From contig JACRBN010000011.1 in assembly GCA_016213105.1 (NCBI GenBank), positions 1 to 64,000 of the forward strand: a stretch of DNA of 64,000 bases, written 5' to 3'. Origin of the DNA: Chloroflexota bacterium (GTDB taxonomy: Bacteria > Chloroflexota > Anaerolineae > Anaerolineales > Villigracilaceae). Shown here in pieces: positions 1 to 7,358 of this stretch. Each line of letters opens with the position of its first letter. The stretch's first letter is position 1. Position numbers and translations under genes: made by a program. The notes under the pieces were generated by a model. The model did not search any database, had not been told where the DNA came from, and saw nothing but the letters and a program-made list of their open reading frames with translations.

Positions 1-135
1 ATTGTTGGTGTAGCCGTAACGATCGAAGGCTTGCACACCCTGTGATACCACTGGTACAATAGAATCTGGTTGAATGAAACGTCCGAGTTCGGGGTCGTAG
101 TGTCGGGAGCCGTACCAAAGCAAGTTAATGTAACT
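1..135 (-). pseudogene. RHS repeat core-domain remnant, cut by the window edge
   Basis: Read on the minus strand, this stretch encodes the hallmark of the RHS-repeat-associated core: NLLWYGSRHYDPELGRF, then IQPDSIV, then FDRYGYTNN running off the left edge. RHS proteins are large secreted or surface polymorphic toxins or adhesins, and this motif sits near the end of the conserved shell, just before the variable C-terminal tip. Hundreds of codons of YD repeats should precede it, but the phospholipase-like gene begins on the opposite strand at 166 and no RHS sequence is visible beyond about 135. The 5' part is therefore missing and I read it as a truncated remnant. The 3' end lies outside the window, so a functional tip cannot be excluded. 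Confidence 0.72.
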
Positions 136-152
136 GTCAGGACATGCGGGCG

Positions 153-158
153 TATAAT
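153..158 (+). promoter_or_regulatory. -10 element (TATAAT) for a leaderless transcript
   Basis: A perfect TATAAT lies with only 7 nt between it and the ATG at 166, so transcription would start at or within a base or so of the start codon. No Shine-Dalgarno sequence fits in between. This suggests a leaderless mRNA for the first gene of the operon. No clear -35 element is visible. Confidence 0.55.
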
Positions 159-165
159 TCCCCGC

Positions 166-921
166 ATGACCACCTGGATTTCCCACCTGCGCATCGCATC
201 CAACCTGCTGGCGCGCATCCCCGGGCTGGATGCGGCCCAGTTCGCTCTCGGGAACGTCGGCCCCGATTCAGGCATCCCCGACGAAAACTGGGAACACTTC
301 GAGCCGCCCAAGCAGGTCACGCATTTTTTGCGGGATGGCGGCCACTCCGAAAGCGACATCCACGACCTGGACTTTTACCGCCTCTATCTGTTCGGGCTGG
401 ATCCTGCCGACCGTGGGCGCTTCTCCTACCGCCTGGGTTACTTTGTCCACCTGCTGACCGACATCCTCTGGGCGCGCCAGGTCTGGCGTCCCACCAAGGA
501 TAGGTTTGCGCGGGAACTCCAGGAGGACAAATACAGGATGGTCGAGGAGATCAAGGGTGACTGGTACGGCCTGGATTTCGTCCACCTGCGCGACCACCCC
601 GAGTTTTTCCTGTGGCAGGCCTTCCTCGACGCCCAGCCTGATTCCTTTGATTTGGATTTCCTGCCGCGCCGCGCCGTAGATCAGCAGTTGGCCCATATCA
701 AGCGCTATTACCAGAACCAGTCCGAAACCCATCCCGACGCGTTTACGCGCCCCTACCTGTATCTGTCCAAGCTCGAAATGGACGAATTCGTCATTGACGC
801 CAGCGACCGGCTCGAACGGGTCTATCGCCTGCTGTGGCCCGTTCCGCCCAACCTCGACGGCGCCACAAGCGCCTTGCAACTATTGGAGGGTAACCATGCA
901 TCAGATCATTCCCACCGCTGA
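166..921 (+). CDS. zinc-dependent phospholipase C-like protein
   Basis: The 251-residue product resembles the zinc-dependent phospholipase C / S1-P1 nuclease-like fold often annotated in Anaerolineae as a hypothetical protein. Visible hallmarks are W4 and H7 at the extreme N terminus, H53 in a VTHFL segment, and H95 and D99 in FVHLLTDILW, the H-x3-D helix typical of metal-binding residues in this fold. No signal peptide is apparent, so it may act in the cytoplasm. The ATG at 166 is chosen because the metal-binding Trp must be near the N terminus and a TATAAT lies just upstream; the open frame extends to 70 but that part looks non-coding. Its last 26 bases overlap the next gene. The substrate is unknown. 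Confidence 0.7.
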   Translation: MTTWISHLRIASNLLARIPGLDAAQFALGNVGPDSGIPDENWEHFEPPKQVTHFLRDGGHSESDIHDLDFYRLYLFGLDPADRGRFSYRLGYFVHLLTDILWARQVWRPTKDRFARELQEDKYRMVEEIKGDWYGLDFVHLRDHPEFFLWQAFLDAQPDSFDLDFLPRRAVDQQLAHIKRYYQNQSETHPDAFTRPYLYLSKLEMDEFVIDASDRLERVYRLLWPVPPNLDGATSALQLLEGNHASDHSHR

Positions 922-1672
922 ACCCTTTTTCCTGCCCACGGACAATCGGAAACTGGGCTGTCTGCTCACCCACGGCTTCACGGGCGCGCCTAAGGAGATG
1001 CGCTGGATGGGGGACTACCTGCACGAAAAAGGCTACACCTGCCTGGGCGTGCGTCTGGCGGGACACGCCACCCGCCCCGAGGACATGATCCGCTCACGCT
1101 ACACCGACTGGCTGGCCTCCGTCGAGGACGGCTATCGCCTGCTGCGCGGCTATGCGGATCACGTGCTGCTGGTCGGGCTTTCGATGGGCGGCGTGCTGTC
1201 CCTGCTCTCGTCCACGCGGCTGGAGGTGGCGGGTGTGGCGGTCATGTCCACGCCGTATGCCCTGCCGCCCGATCCGCGCATGAGATACCTGGAATTCCTC
1301 AGCCTGTTCGTGCCCTACATGCCGAAGGGCAGCCTCCCGCCCGGCTCGGGCTGGTTCGACCACGAGGCCTGGAAGGAGCACATCTCGTATCCGCAGAATC
1401 CCGTCCGCTCGATTGCCGAGTTGAACAAGCTGCTGGCCGAGATGCGCGCCGCGCTGCCGCATGTCAAGGCGCCGACCCTGCTGATCCACTCGAAGGATGA
1501 CGGCTACGTCCTGCCCGAAAACGCAGAGCGCATCTACGCCGACCTGGGCGCGTCAGACAAGACCAAAACTTATATAACGGGATCAGGCCACGTCGTCCCG
1601 CGCGATGCCGCCCGACTCCAGGCCTTCGAGCTGGCCCTCGAATTCATCCGCCGCGTGGAGGGGGCTTTGTGA
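896..1672 (+). CDS. alpha/beta hydrolase (carboxylesterase / monoacylglycerol lipase type)
   Basis: This 258-residue protein is a serine hydrolase of the alpha/beta fold. The nucleophile elbow GLSMG puts the catalytic serine at residue 96, the oxyanion loop is LTHGFTG (about 24-30), the acid is D201 or D202 in HSKDDGYV, and the histidine is H232 in GSGHVVP. The pattern fits Est30-like carboxylesterases and monoacylglycerol lipases that cleave short or medium acyl esters in the cytoplasm. The ATG at 896 follows a GGAGGG site at 885-890 and overlaps the previous gene by 26 nt, indicating coupled translation. Pairing with a phospholipase C-like gene suggests lipid or ester turnover, which is inference. 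Confidence 0.85.
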   Translation: MHQIIPTAEPFFLPTDNRKLGCLLTHGFTGAPKEMRWMGDYLHEKGYTCLGVRLAGHATRPEDMIRSRYTDWLASVEDGYRLLRGYADHVLLVGLSMGGVLSLLSSTRLEVAGVAVMSTPYALPPDPRMRYLEFLSLFVPYMPKGSLPPGSGWFDHEAWKEHISYPQNPVRSIAELNKLLAEMRAALPHVKAPTLLIHSKDDGYVLPENAERIYADLGASDKTKTYITGSGHVVPRDAARLQAFELALEFIRRVEGAL

Positions 1673-2793
1673 ATCCGAGTCTCATCCTGGTCTTCCTCGC
1701 CCTGTTCACCTGGGGGATTGGCGAGGGGATGTTCATGTACTTTCAATCCATCCATCTGCAAAACCTGGGCGCGAACCCCGTCGCCATTGGGTCGATTCTG
1801 AGCTTCATGGGCATGGCCATGATGATCTCGCACATCCCCGCGGGCTTTCTTGCGGATCGCATCGGACGCCGCCCGCTGCTGGTCACCGCCTGGTCGCTGG
1901 GGATATTCTCAACCCTGCTGATGGCGTCCGCCTCCAGCCTGCCGCTGTTTGTGACAGGACTATTGCTGTACGGGTTCACTGCCTTCGTTTCCTCGCCACT
2001 GAGCAGCTATGTCACCGCCGCGCGCGGGGGATGGAGCGTCAGCCGCGCCCTGTCGCTGACATCTGCTACGTTCAACTTCGGCGCGGTGCTTGGCCCGCTG
2101 ACGGGCGGTTGGATCGGCGGGCAGTTTGGCCTGCGCTGGGTCTTTGCCGCCGCGGCGGTCACGTTCGTCATCTCCACTGCCTTCCTGGTTTTTATCAAAC
2201 CCCAGCCGCTCGACCATCACGATCCCGAGTCGCCTCCGCCCAGCCTGTGGAACAATCCGCGCTACCTTGGCTTCATCGCCCTGGTGTTCGCGATCGTCTT
2301 TGCCATGTACCTGCCCCAGCCGCTAACCACCAACTTCCTGCAAAGCGAACGCGGAGTGTCCCTGCAGCAGATCGGCCTGCTGGGTTCGGTGGCGGTGCTG
2401 GGCAATGCCGTCATCACGTTTGCCTTTGGCTCCTGGTTCTCGGCGCGCCGCGGCATGCTGATCGGGCAAATTTTGGCCGCGACCTTTGCCGTGCTCATTT
2501 GGCGCGTGACCGCCTTCCCGATCTATGCCCTGGCCTATTTCCTGCTGGGCGGCTTCCGCGCCGTGCGTCCGATGCTCTCGGCGCAGGTGCGTGGGCTGGT
2601 GCACGAGTCGCAGATGGGCCTGGCCTTCGGCATGAACGAGACGGTCGCCTCGCTGGCCCTAACCCTGGCTCCGTTTGCGGCGGGCTTACTGTACGATCAG
2701 GCTCCCGACCTGGTCTACCCCGTCAGCCTGGGTGCGATGGGCCTGGCGATTTTTCTGACCCTGATCTTTTCCCCGCGAGGTACACATGCTTGA
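1669..2793 (+). CDS. MFS transporter
   Basis: A 374-residue polytopic protein of the major facilitator superfamily. The loop after the second helix carries GFLADRIGRRPLL (about 59-71), the conserved motif A of MFS carriers, and the rest alternates hydrophobic helices with short loops, consistent with about 11-12 transmembrane segments. The GTG start overlaps the TGA of the upstream hydrolase by 4 nt (GTGA), so translation is coupled. Its stop also overlaps the next gene by 8 nt. The substrate cannot be told from the sequence. A slightly short length compared with the usual 400 residues reflects compact loops. Confidence 0.85.
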   Translation: MNPSLILVFLALFTWGIGEGMFMYFQSIHLQNLGANPVAIGSILSFMGMAMMISHIPAGFLADRIGRRPLLVTAWSLGIFSTLLMASASSLPLFVTGLLLYGFTAFVSSPLSSYVTAARGGWSVSRALSLTSATFNFGAVLGPLTGGWIGGQFGLRWVFAAAAVTFVISTAFLVFIKPQPLDHHDPESPPPSLWNNPRYLGFIALVFAIVFAMYLPQPLTTNFLQSERGVSLQQIGLLGSVAVLGNAVITFAFGSWFSARRGMLIGQILAATFAVLIWRVTAFPIYALAYFLLGGFRAVRPMLSAQVRGLVHESQMGLAFGMNETVASLALTLAPFAAGLLYDQAPDLVYPVSLGAMGLAIFLTLIFSPRGTHA

Positions 2794-3466
2794 GATCGTG
2801 ACGATGACCCTTGGCCCCGCCCAGACGAATGCCTACCTGGTGGCGGATTCCGTTACCCGTGACGCGGCCGTCATCGACCCCGCATGGGACGGTGAGCTGA
2901 TCCTGTCCGAGGCGCGGAGTCGCGGCTGGCGGGTGGCCCACCTATGGTACACCCACGCGCACTTCGACCACATTGGCGGCGCGGGCGCCATCGCCGACGC
3001 GTTGAATCCGCTGCCGCTGGTGGCACTGCATCCCGACGACCACGTCCTGTGGCGCGCGGGCGGAGGCGGCGCGCTCTTCGGCTTCGACATCGACCCGGGC
3101 CCTGAACCGACCATCGACCTGCATCAGGGCCAGATCCTGCGGCTGGGGAGTGTGACCTTCGAAGTCCGCTATACGCCCGGACATACCAGGGGTCACTGCA
3201 TTTTTTACGTGGCAGACGTTCGCACCGAGCGGAGGGCTGAGCCTAGCGAAGCCCGTAGTCGAGGTGTGTGCTTCTGCGGTGACCTGATCTTCGCAGGCTC
3301 GGTCGGCCGCACCGACCTGCCTGGCGGCGACTTCGACACCCTGGAGCGCAGCATCCGCGAGCAGGTCTACACTTTGCCCGACGAAACCCGCCTGCTCTCA
3401 GGCCACGGCCCCGCGACGACGGTGAGGCGGGAGAAAGCATCTAATCCTTTTGTGGGAGGGCTGTAA
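2786..3466 (+). CDS. metallo-beta-lactamase-fold hydrolase (glyoxalase II-like) with an in-frame repeat insertion
   Basis: The 226-residue product has the full metal-binding set of glyoxalase II-like enzymes: THAHFDH (56-62), H133 in TPGHTRGH, D166 in CGDLIFAGSVGRTD, and H207 in SGHG. Such proteins hydrolyse thioesters of hydroxyacyl-glutathione or related thiols in the cytoplasm. Family members run almost directly from the strand FYV to the CGD motif; here about 15 extra residues (145-160, RTERRAEPSEARSRG) intervene, encoded by a repeat-like element at 3226-3263. The insertion falls in a loop and keeps the frame, so activity may survive. It overlaps the MFS gene by 8 nt. Confidence 0.85.
   Translation: MLEIVTMTLGPAQTNAYLVADSVTRDAAVIDPAWDGELILSEARSRGWRVAHLWYTHAHFDHIGGAGAIADALNPLPLVALHPDDHVLWRAGGGGALFGFDIDPGPEPTIDLHQGQILRLGSVTFEVRYTPGHTRGHCIFYVADVRTERRAEPSEARSRGVCFCGDLIFAGSVGRTDLPGGDFDTLERSIREQVYTLPDETRLLSGHGPATTVRREKASNPFVGGL
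3226..3263. repeat. repeat-like insertion inside the metallo-hydrolase gene
   Basis: This segment contains GGGCT...AGCCC arms around a central GAGCCTAGCGA and ends in GTAGTCGAGG, a type of short GC-rich element that I recognise as common between genes in this group of bacteria. Here it lies in frame within the hydrolase and adds an Arg/Glu/Ala-rich peptide between two conserved strands. No second copy was found in the window, so its status as a repeat rests on its form and on the alignment gap it creates. Confidence 0.5.
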
Positions 3467-3470
3467 TAAG

Positions 3471-4361
3471 ATGAAACGAGCCGTCAGCATCAGCCTGGGG
3501 AGTTCCAAACGCAACAAGAGTGTCACAATCAAACTCAAGGGCGAGGAAATCCTGGTCGAACGCGTCGGCCTGGATGGCGATGTCGCCAAGGCTTGCCACA
3601 TGTACCTCGACCTGGACGGCAAAGTGGATGCCTTCGGCGTCGGCGGCGTGGACTTGTATCTGCGCCTCGACGAACGCGAATATCCGCTGCGCGCCGCGCT
3701 CAAGATGGTGGCGGGCGTGACCAAAACTCCGCTCTGCGACGGGCGCGGACTCAAGCACACCCTCGAGCGCCGCGTCTTTGAGTTGGCCCGTCCGCAACTG
3801 GGAGAAGTCCACTTCAAGCAGGCCTTTGTCCCCGTGGCCGCCGACCGCATCGGGCTGGCGCAAGCCGTCGCCGAAGTCTCGGAGCGCGTGGTCTTCGGCG
3901 ACCTGATGGTCGCGCTGGGACTGCCCCTGCCCATCTACGGTATCCCCGCCTTCAAACGCGTTGCGCGCGTCATGCTGCCCATCGTCAGCTACTTCCCGAT
4001 GGGTATGCTCTTCTACGGCAGCGACGGCGCCGAACACAAACCCAAATACGCCAAATATTTCGAAGGCTCTGACCTGCTGGCCGGCGACTACCTCTTCATG
4101 CGCAAATACATGCCCGCCCGCCTCGACGGCAAGACCATCCTCACCAACACCACCACCGAAGAAAACATCGACCTGTTCCGCTCGCGCGGTGTGAAGACCG
4201 TGATTACCTCCACGCCGAGGTACGAGGGCAGGTCGTTTGGCACGAACATGATGGAAGCGGCGCTGACCGCCTATGCGGGGAAGGGGAGAAGGTTGTCCGA
4301 TGCGGAGTTGAATGGGCTGATCGATGAGGTGGGATTGAGGCCGGAGGTGATGAGGTTGTGA
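3471..4361 (+). CDS. conserved protein of unknown function (quinate dehydrogenase-like by family memory)
   Basis: A 296-residue soluble protein. It opens with MKRAVSISLGSSKRNK and contains a GVGGVDLYLRL strand, a hydrophobic stretch near 160-185 (MLPIVSYFPMGMLFYG), and a C-terminal part with DGKTILTNTTTEEN followed by RGVKTVITSTPR that looks like alternating strand-helix units. I recall relatives in Chloroflexota labelled quinate 5-dehydrogenase, but I see no convincing dinucleotide-binding GxGxxG motif, so I do not adopt that function. The ATG at 3471 is preceded by a GGGAGGG site, 4 nt after the stop of the metallo-hydrolase, and it is the last gene of the operon. Confidence 0.6.
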   Translation: MKRAVSISLGSSKRNKSVTIKLKGEEILVERVGLDGDVAKACHMYLDLDGKVDAFGVGGVDLYLRLDEREYPLRAALKMVAGVTKTPLCDGRGLKHTLERRVFELARPQLGEVHFKQAFVPVAADRIGLAQAVAEVSERVVFGDLMVALGLPLPIYGIPAFKRVARVMLPIVSYFPMGMLFYGSDGAEHKPKYAKYFEGSDLLAGDYLFMRKYMPARLDGKTILTNTTTEENIDLFRSRGVKTVITSTPRYEGRSFGTNMMEAALTAYAGKGRRLSDAELNGLIDEVGLRPEVMRL

Positions 4362-4368
4362 ATCAAAA

Positions 4369-4391
4369 ACGGCCTGGAGGAGACAGGCCGT
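4369..4391 (+). terminator. hairpin after the 166-4361 operon
   Basis: An ACGGCCTG / CAGGCCGT stem closes over a 7-nt loop, starting 7 nt after the last stop codon of the operon. The T-run is weak, so termination efficiency is uncertain. Confidence 0.55.
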
Positions 4392-4419
4392 CTTGGATCC
4401 TTAAGAATGTTTTATTCGG

Positions 4420-4605
4420 GGTGGAATCTCCTTTCTGGTTTATTGTTTTGGCTGGCAAGGCCTTGTGATGCCATTTCAAGTGCGAGCCTCCATTTCTATT
4501 TTTTGTTCGATTGGCTGGACCTTTCAAGCCTGCGTGGTGAACTCCTTTCTTGTGTTGTGAACGGTTGGCTGGACTTCGTTAGCCTGGCTATCTCCTTTCT
4601 AGTAT
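4420..4605 (-). repeat. three to four degenerate tandem units of about 50-60 bp
   Basis: On the minus strand a unit made of AGAAAGGAG, then a short spacer with AGGCT or similar, then a CCAGCCAA core recurs about three times, with CCAGCCAA cores spaced about 53 and 63 bp apart and a final AGAAAGGAG near 4425. The units are diverged and of unequal length. The AGAAAGGAG boxes look like strong ribosome-binding sites, but no convincing coding sequence follows any of them. The block lies directly downstream of the coiled-coil membrane gene. It fills most of the space between 4392 and 4675, where I see no real gene. Confidence 0.45.
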
Positions 4606-4675
4606 CTGATTTACGTATTCATGCTTGCGAGGCAGGAGGGGCCGCATTGTGTACCGCAACCCTGACTCGGTAGGC

Positions 4676-5317
4676 TCAATCACCAGCCAGCGGACGCCGC
4701 TTGTATTCTTCCTTGCTGATGCGCGCTGGGTCTTTGTAGCTGCTGATCTGGGGGCAGGTTGTATTCTTGCGTTGATTTCGTTCCTCCTGGCGGGCTGCCT
4801 CGATCCTTTGGCGGCGGTAAGAGGGAGATATCCAAGGAGTGGTGGGCGTCTTCTCAGGGGCGGACAGTGGGTGTGTTCCACTGGGCGGAGTGGTTGTTGC
4901 TTGTACTTCCGCCTGGGCAGCAGATTTCTGCGTAGTGGTAAGGATTTTTTTGCCAGCCCAGATTGTTGCCAGGATTGTGCCTGTTGCAGTGAGTAGGTAG
5001 CTCATGAAGGTAAGAACATTCATCCGCATCTTGAATGCGATGTCGCGATGAATGAGGTCTTGTTCAAGCAATTGCATTTCATGTTCGTATTTTGCGTTTT
5101 CCAGCGCTTGCTGATTGTGGACGGCCTGGATGTCCGCCTCAGTTTTGGCCTGGGCTAATTGTTCATCCAGTTGGTTCATGATGTGTTGGTGTTCATTCTC
5201 GACGTGGATGCTTTCCGCTTCGGCAGGGTCAGTCCAAGGATTTAATCCGCCCAAAAGGGTGCCTGTGATGACACCAACGATAATCAGGAAAGCGGCAAAA
5301 CCAGTAATCCAATTCAT
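4676..5317 (-). CDS. two-TM membrane protein with a coiled coil, unknown function
   Basis: A 213-residue protein with an N-terminal membrane helix (about 3-24), a charged helical region rich in Glu, Gln, His and Ala (about 36-95) that should form a coiled coil, a second membrane helix (about 98-120) and a polar, Pro/Thr-rich then basic tail. The start at 5317 is fixed by an AAAGGAGA site 6 nt upstream; the frame is open further but without a ribosome site. I do not recognise the family. It is transcribed divergently from the TIR operon, so it could share regulation with it, but nothing in the sequence proves a link. The codon use is more AT-rich than in the conserved genes around it. Confidence 0.6.
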   Translation of the reverse strand: MNWITGFAAFLIIVGVITGTLLGGLNPWTDPAEAESIHVENEHQHIMNQLDEQLAQAKTEADIQAVHNQQALENAKYEHEMQLLEQDLIHRDIAFKMRMNVLTFMSYLLTATGTILATIWAGKKILTTTQKSAAQAEVQATTTPPSGTHPLSAPEKTPTTPWISPSYRRQRIEAARQEERNQRKNTTCPQISSYKDPARISKEEYKRRPLAGD

Positions 5318-5769
5318 GTGAGTCTCCTTTCGCGAGTGGTTCGGTTTGTATGCCGCTATGATACTTTTTATTGAGACCTGCCGCAATTTCACCCGCCTGC
5401 CATTACTTTTACAACCAGCTTTCCGTATCTTTTCAGAAATCTCACGTTTACCTTTCATGATTGAAAGGTAAAAACGTTAACAAGAAAAACAAACCACGTT
5501 GGTTGCTCAATCAGCGCGGTTTGTTTGCTGGAAGGGGGTTGGATTAGGATTGAATTGTTCGATAGGCCTGCCTCCATTCGATGTCTCTAGTCAAAAAAAG
5601 GATGGACGGATGAACGAAACCTTGCGTTTGATTATTCGATAATCGCTCCTTTTCTGGATGAGGTGGTTTTGATTGTTGATTTCATTTTACCTGTGTGAAG
5701 GATCCGCGCTATTTCACGTGCCTTTCGAAGCGTCTGCATTCATCTCACAAATGTCTCACAGAGAGGCTG
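5318..5769. other. divergent intergenic region with an inverted repeat
   Basis: About 450 bases without a convincing gene separate the coiled-coil membrane gene from the TIR operon. It holds an inverted repeat, AAACAAACCACG at 5487-5498 and CGCGGTTTGTTT at 5515-5526 (one mismatch), that could be an operator or a terminator-like stem. A ten-codon open frame starts at 5610 but has no visible conservation. The region is AT-rich compared with the flanks. Confidence 0.45.
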
Positions 5770-5797
5770 TTGACTTTTTGGTCAAATGGTCTATACT
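5770..5797 (+). promoter_or_regulatory. sigma-70-type promoter of the TIR/NTPase operon
   Basis: TTGACT at 5770-5775 and TATACT at 5792-5797 are separated by 16 nt. Transcription would start near 5804, which excludes the upstream start at 5673 and supports the start codon at 5829 or 5832. This is the best promoter match in the window. Confidence 0.7.
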
Positions 5798-5831
5798 AGA
5801 ACAAGCAGGTATTTGTGAAGGGAGAAGAATG

Positions 5832-7358
5832 ATGGGAAAACGGCGACTTAAAGTATTTATATCTTATGCTCACATTGATCAGGTGAGAGCGTATGATTTA
5901 TACAAGCGTTTAAGCAGAGACGGTATAAACGCTTGGATAGATACAGTGGATCTTTTACCAGGTCAAGAGCGGGAATTAAAAGTTGAGAAAGCCATTCGTG
6001 ATGCAGACATAGTGTTGGCTTGTCATTCAAAGCATTTCACTAAAGCCGGTTTTCAACAAAAGGAGATGAAAATTGCTCATGATGTTTCTGCAGAAAAGCC
6101 AAAAGGCGAGATTTTTATAATTCCTGTACGCTTTGAAGAATGTGACTTGCTAGACGATTTAAAACATTTGCATTATGTGGATCTATTTTTGGGGCCTCTC
6201 GTAATAGATTATACCTATACCAGTTACGAATCTCTTCTGGCATCTTTACGAATTCGTGCTCGCGATGTTGGTGCCAGTTTGCCCGTTATGAGAAGTCGAC
6301 CACCCAAAATTTTAGCAAAAACAAAAAAAGAAAAGCCAATCCATGATTTTTTATTAAAAACTTGGTTAACTAGACATGGTATGAACGTCTCTCCTTTTGG
6401 ACGGCCCGATTTGAGTTCTTACCCGTTCTATCCCGAGGGTGCAACCAGACCTGACATATGGGAAATTTTTACTGCTCCCATTCCATTATTTGCTCAATGT
6501 CCGACCATGGAAGACGCTCAAGCGCTTGCTTATCTTCTAAAAAGAGATCACACTATTTTCCCTGTTTGGATTTGGCCCCAGCAAAAGGCGTCTGTTCAAT
6601 CCCCTCTCTTGACTTTGGTTTATTCGGCAGCACGTACTTGGCTTGAAATTCTTTCAAGCCAGCCACAAGTAGTTCTTAATTTACCTTATGAAAATAGGAA
6701 GGCTTTGTTTGAATTACTCAATTGGTCATTAGGGTCAAATGCTGAGCTTGCACGTTTTGTTTGTTCCCAATGGTTTCAGCAAAATAAGAATGTGACAATT
6801 TTACTTCGCGATATTGCTGATTTTGAAGGGAGTTTCTTGTCAACAGAGATGCCACAAGATTCGGTTTTACTTTCCTGGATGAATATCAGACCGTCTGGTA
6901 TAACCAAAACCAATTTGCTACTTCTTGGCGACGATTTATTTTATTTTTTGCCTACGAGCTGGTTTGAACAGTTTGCTTCATTGATACCTGTCCTATCTCT
7001 TAATGGAATTGATGCGAAATTCTTTGCTTCATTTTTTCCAATAGGTTCATTACCTATTGGAAAAGTTGAACTTATTTGGTCTGAACAGTGGCTAAAACGT
7101 TCGCTTGAACACCAATTTGATGCTGCTTTACATCCCGAACAGAAAACAATAGGGGTTGCCATTCGGTTTAATGAACTTTTTGGCCCTGGTGGGACAGAAT
7201 GGGAAACTACTGACAAGCTCATTTCCTCTTCCAAAAATTCTCTGGCACGAATGTTAAATTTAGGCAATCGCTTGTTACAGTACCATTGCGAGAAGCGAGG
7301 TGTGTTTGAGAAATACTTATATATAGAAGATTTAGAGACTATACTTAAATCAGCATGA
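5832..7358 (+). CDS. TIR-domain protein with a degenerate ATPase-like C-terminal domain
   Basis: 508 residues. Residues 6-125 form a TIR domain: KVFISYAH at the first strand, a DGINAWID second strand, SKHFTKAGFQQKEM where E78 matches the catalytic glutamate of NAD-cleaving TIR domains, and IFIIPVRFEE. Such domains degrade NAD or make signalling nucleotides. Residues 180-490 line up with the ATPases encoded by the next two genes: SPFGRPD at 187-193 matches their N-terminal DPF box, NLLLLGDDLF (361-370) sits where Walker B lies, and KVELIWSEQWLKRSL (411-425) matches their lid helix. The P-loop position reads QCPTMEDAQ (222-230), so nucleotide binding is probably lost. The start follows AGGGAG by 7 nt; 5829 is an alternative. 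It overlaps the next gene by 4 nt (ATGA). The gene is strikingly AT-rich. Confidence 0.82.
   Translation: MGKRRLKVFISYAHIDQVRAYDLYKRLSRDGINAWIDTVDLLPGQERELKVEKAIRDADIVLACHSKHFTKAGFQQKEMKIAHDVSAEKPKGEIFIIPVRFEECDLLDDLKHLHYVDLFLGPLVIDYTYTSYESLLASLRIRARDVGASLPVMRSRPPKILAKTKKEKPIHDFLLKTWLTRHGMNVSPFGRPDLSSYPFYPEGATRPDIWEIFTAPIPLFAQCPTMEDAQALAYLLKRDHTIFPVWIWPQQKASVQSPLLTLVYSAARTWLEILSSQPQVVLNLPYENRKALFELLNWSLGSNAELARFVCSQWFQQNKNVTILLRDIADFEGSFLSTEMPQDSVLLSWMNIRPSGITKTNLLLLGDDLFYFLPTSWFEQFASLIPVLSLNGIDAKFFASFFPIGSLPIGKVELIWSEQWLKRSLEHQFDAALHPEQKTIGVAIRFNELFGPGGTEWETTDKLISSSKNSLARMLNLGNRLLQYHCEKRGVFEKYLYIEDLETILKSA

Noticed and set aside
1605-2801. 398-codon frame on the same strand as the MFS gene
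   Set aside because: Offset frame within the MFS transporter; the MFS frame has motif A and membrane helices, while this one is Arg/Pro-rich.
4420-4605. Possible CRISPR array
   Set aside because: Units are diverged and uneven, spacers are not unique sequences of constant length, and there are no cas genes.
4407-4673. 88-codon frame with WL-rich hydrophobic repeats
   Set aside because: It runs across the degenerate tandem units; the apparent repeats in the peptide come from the DNA repeats, and no ribosome site fits.
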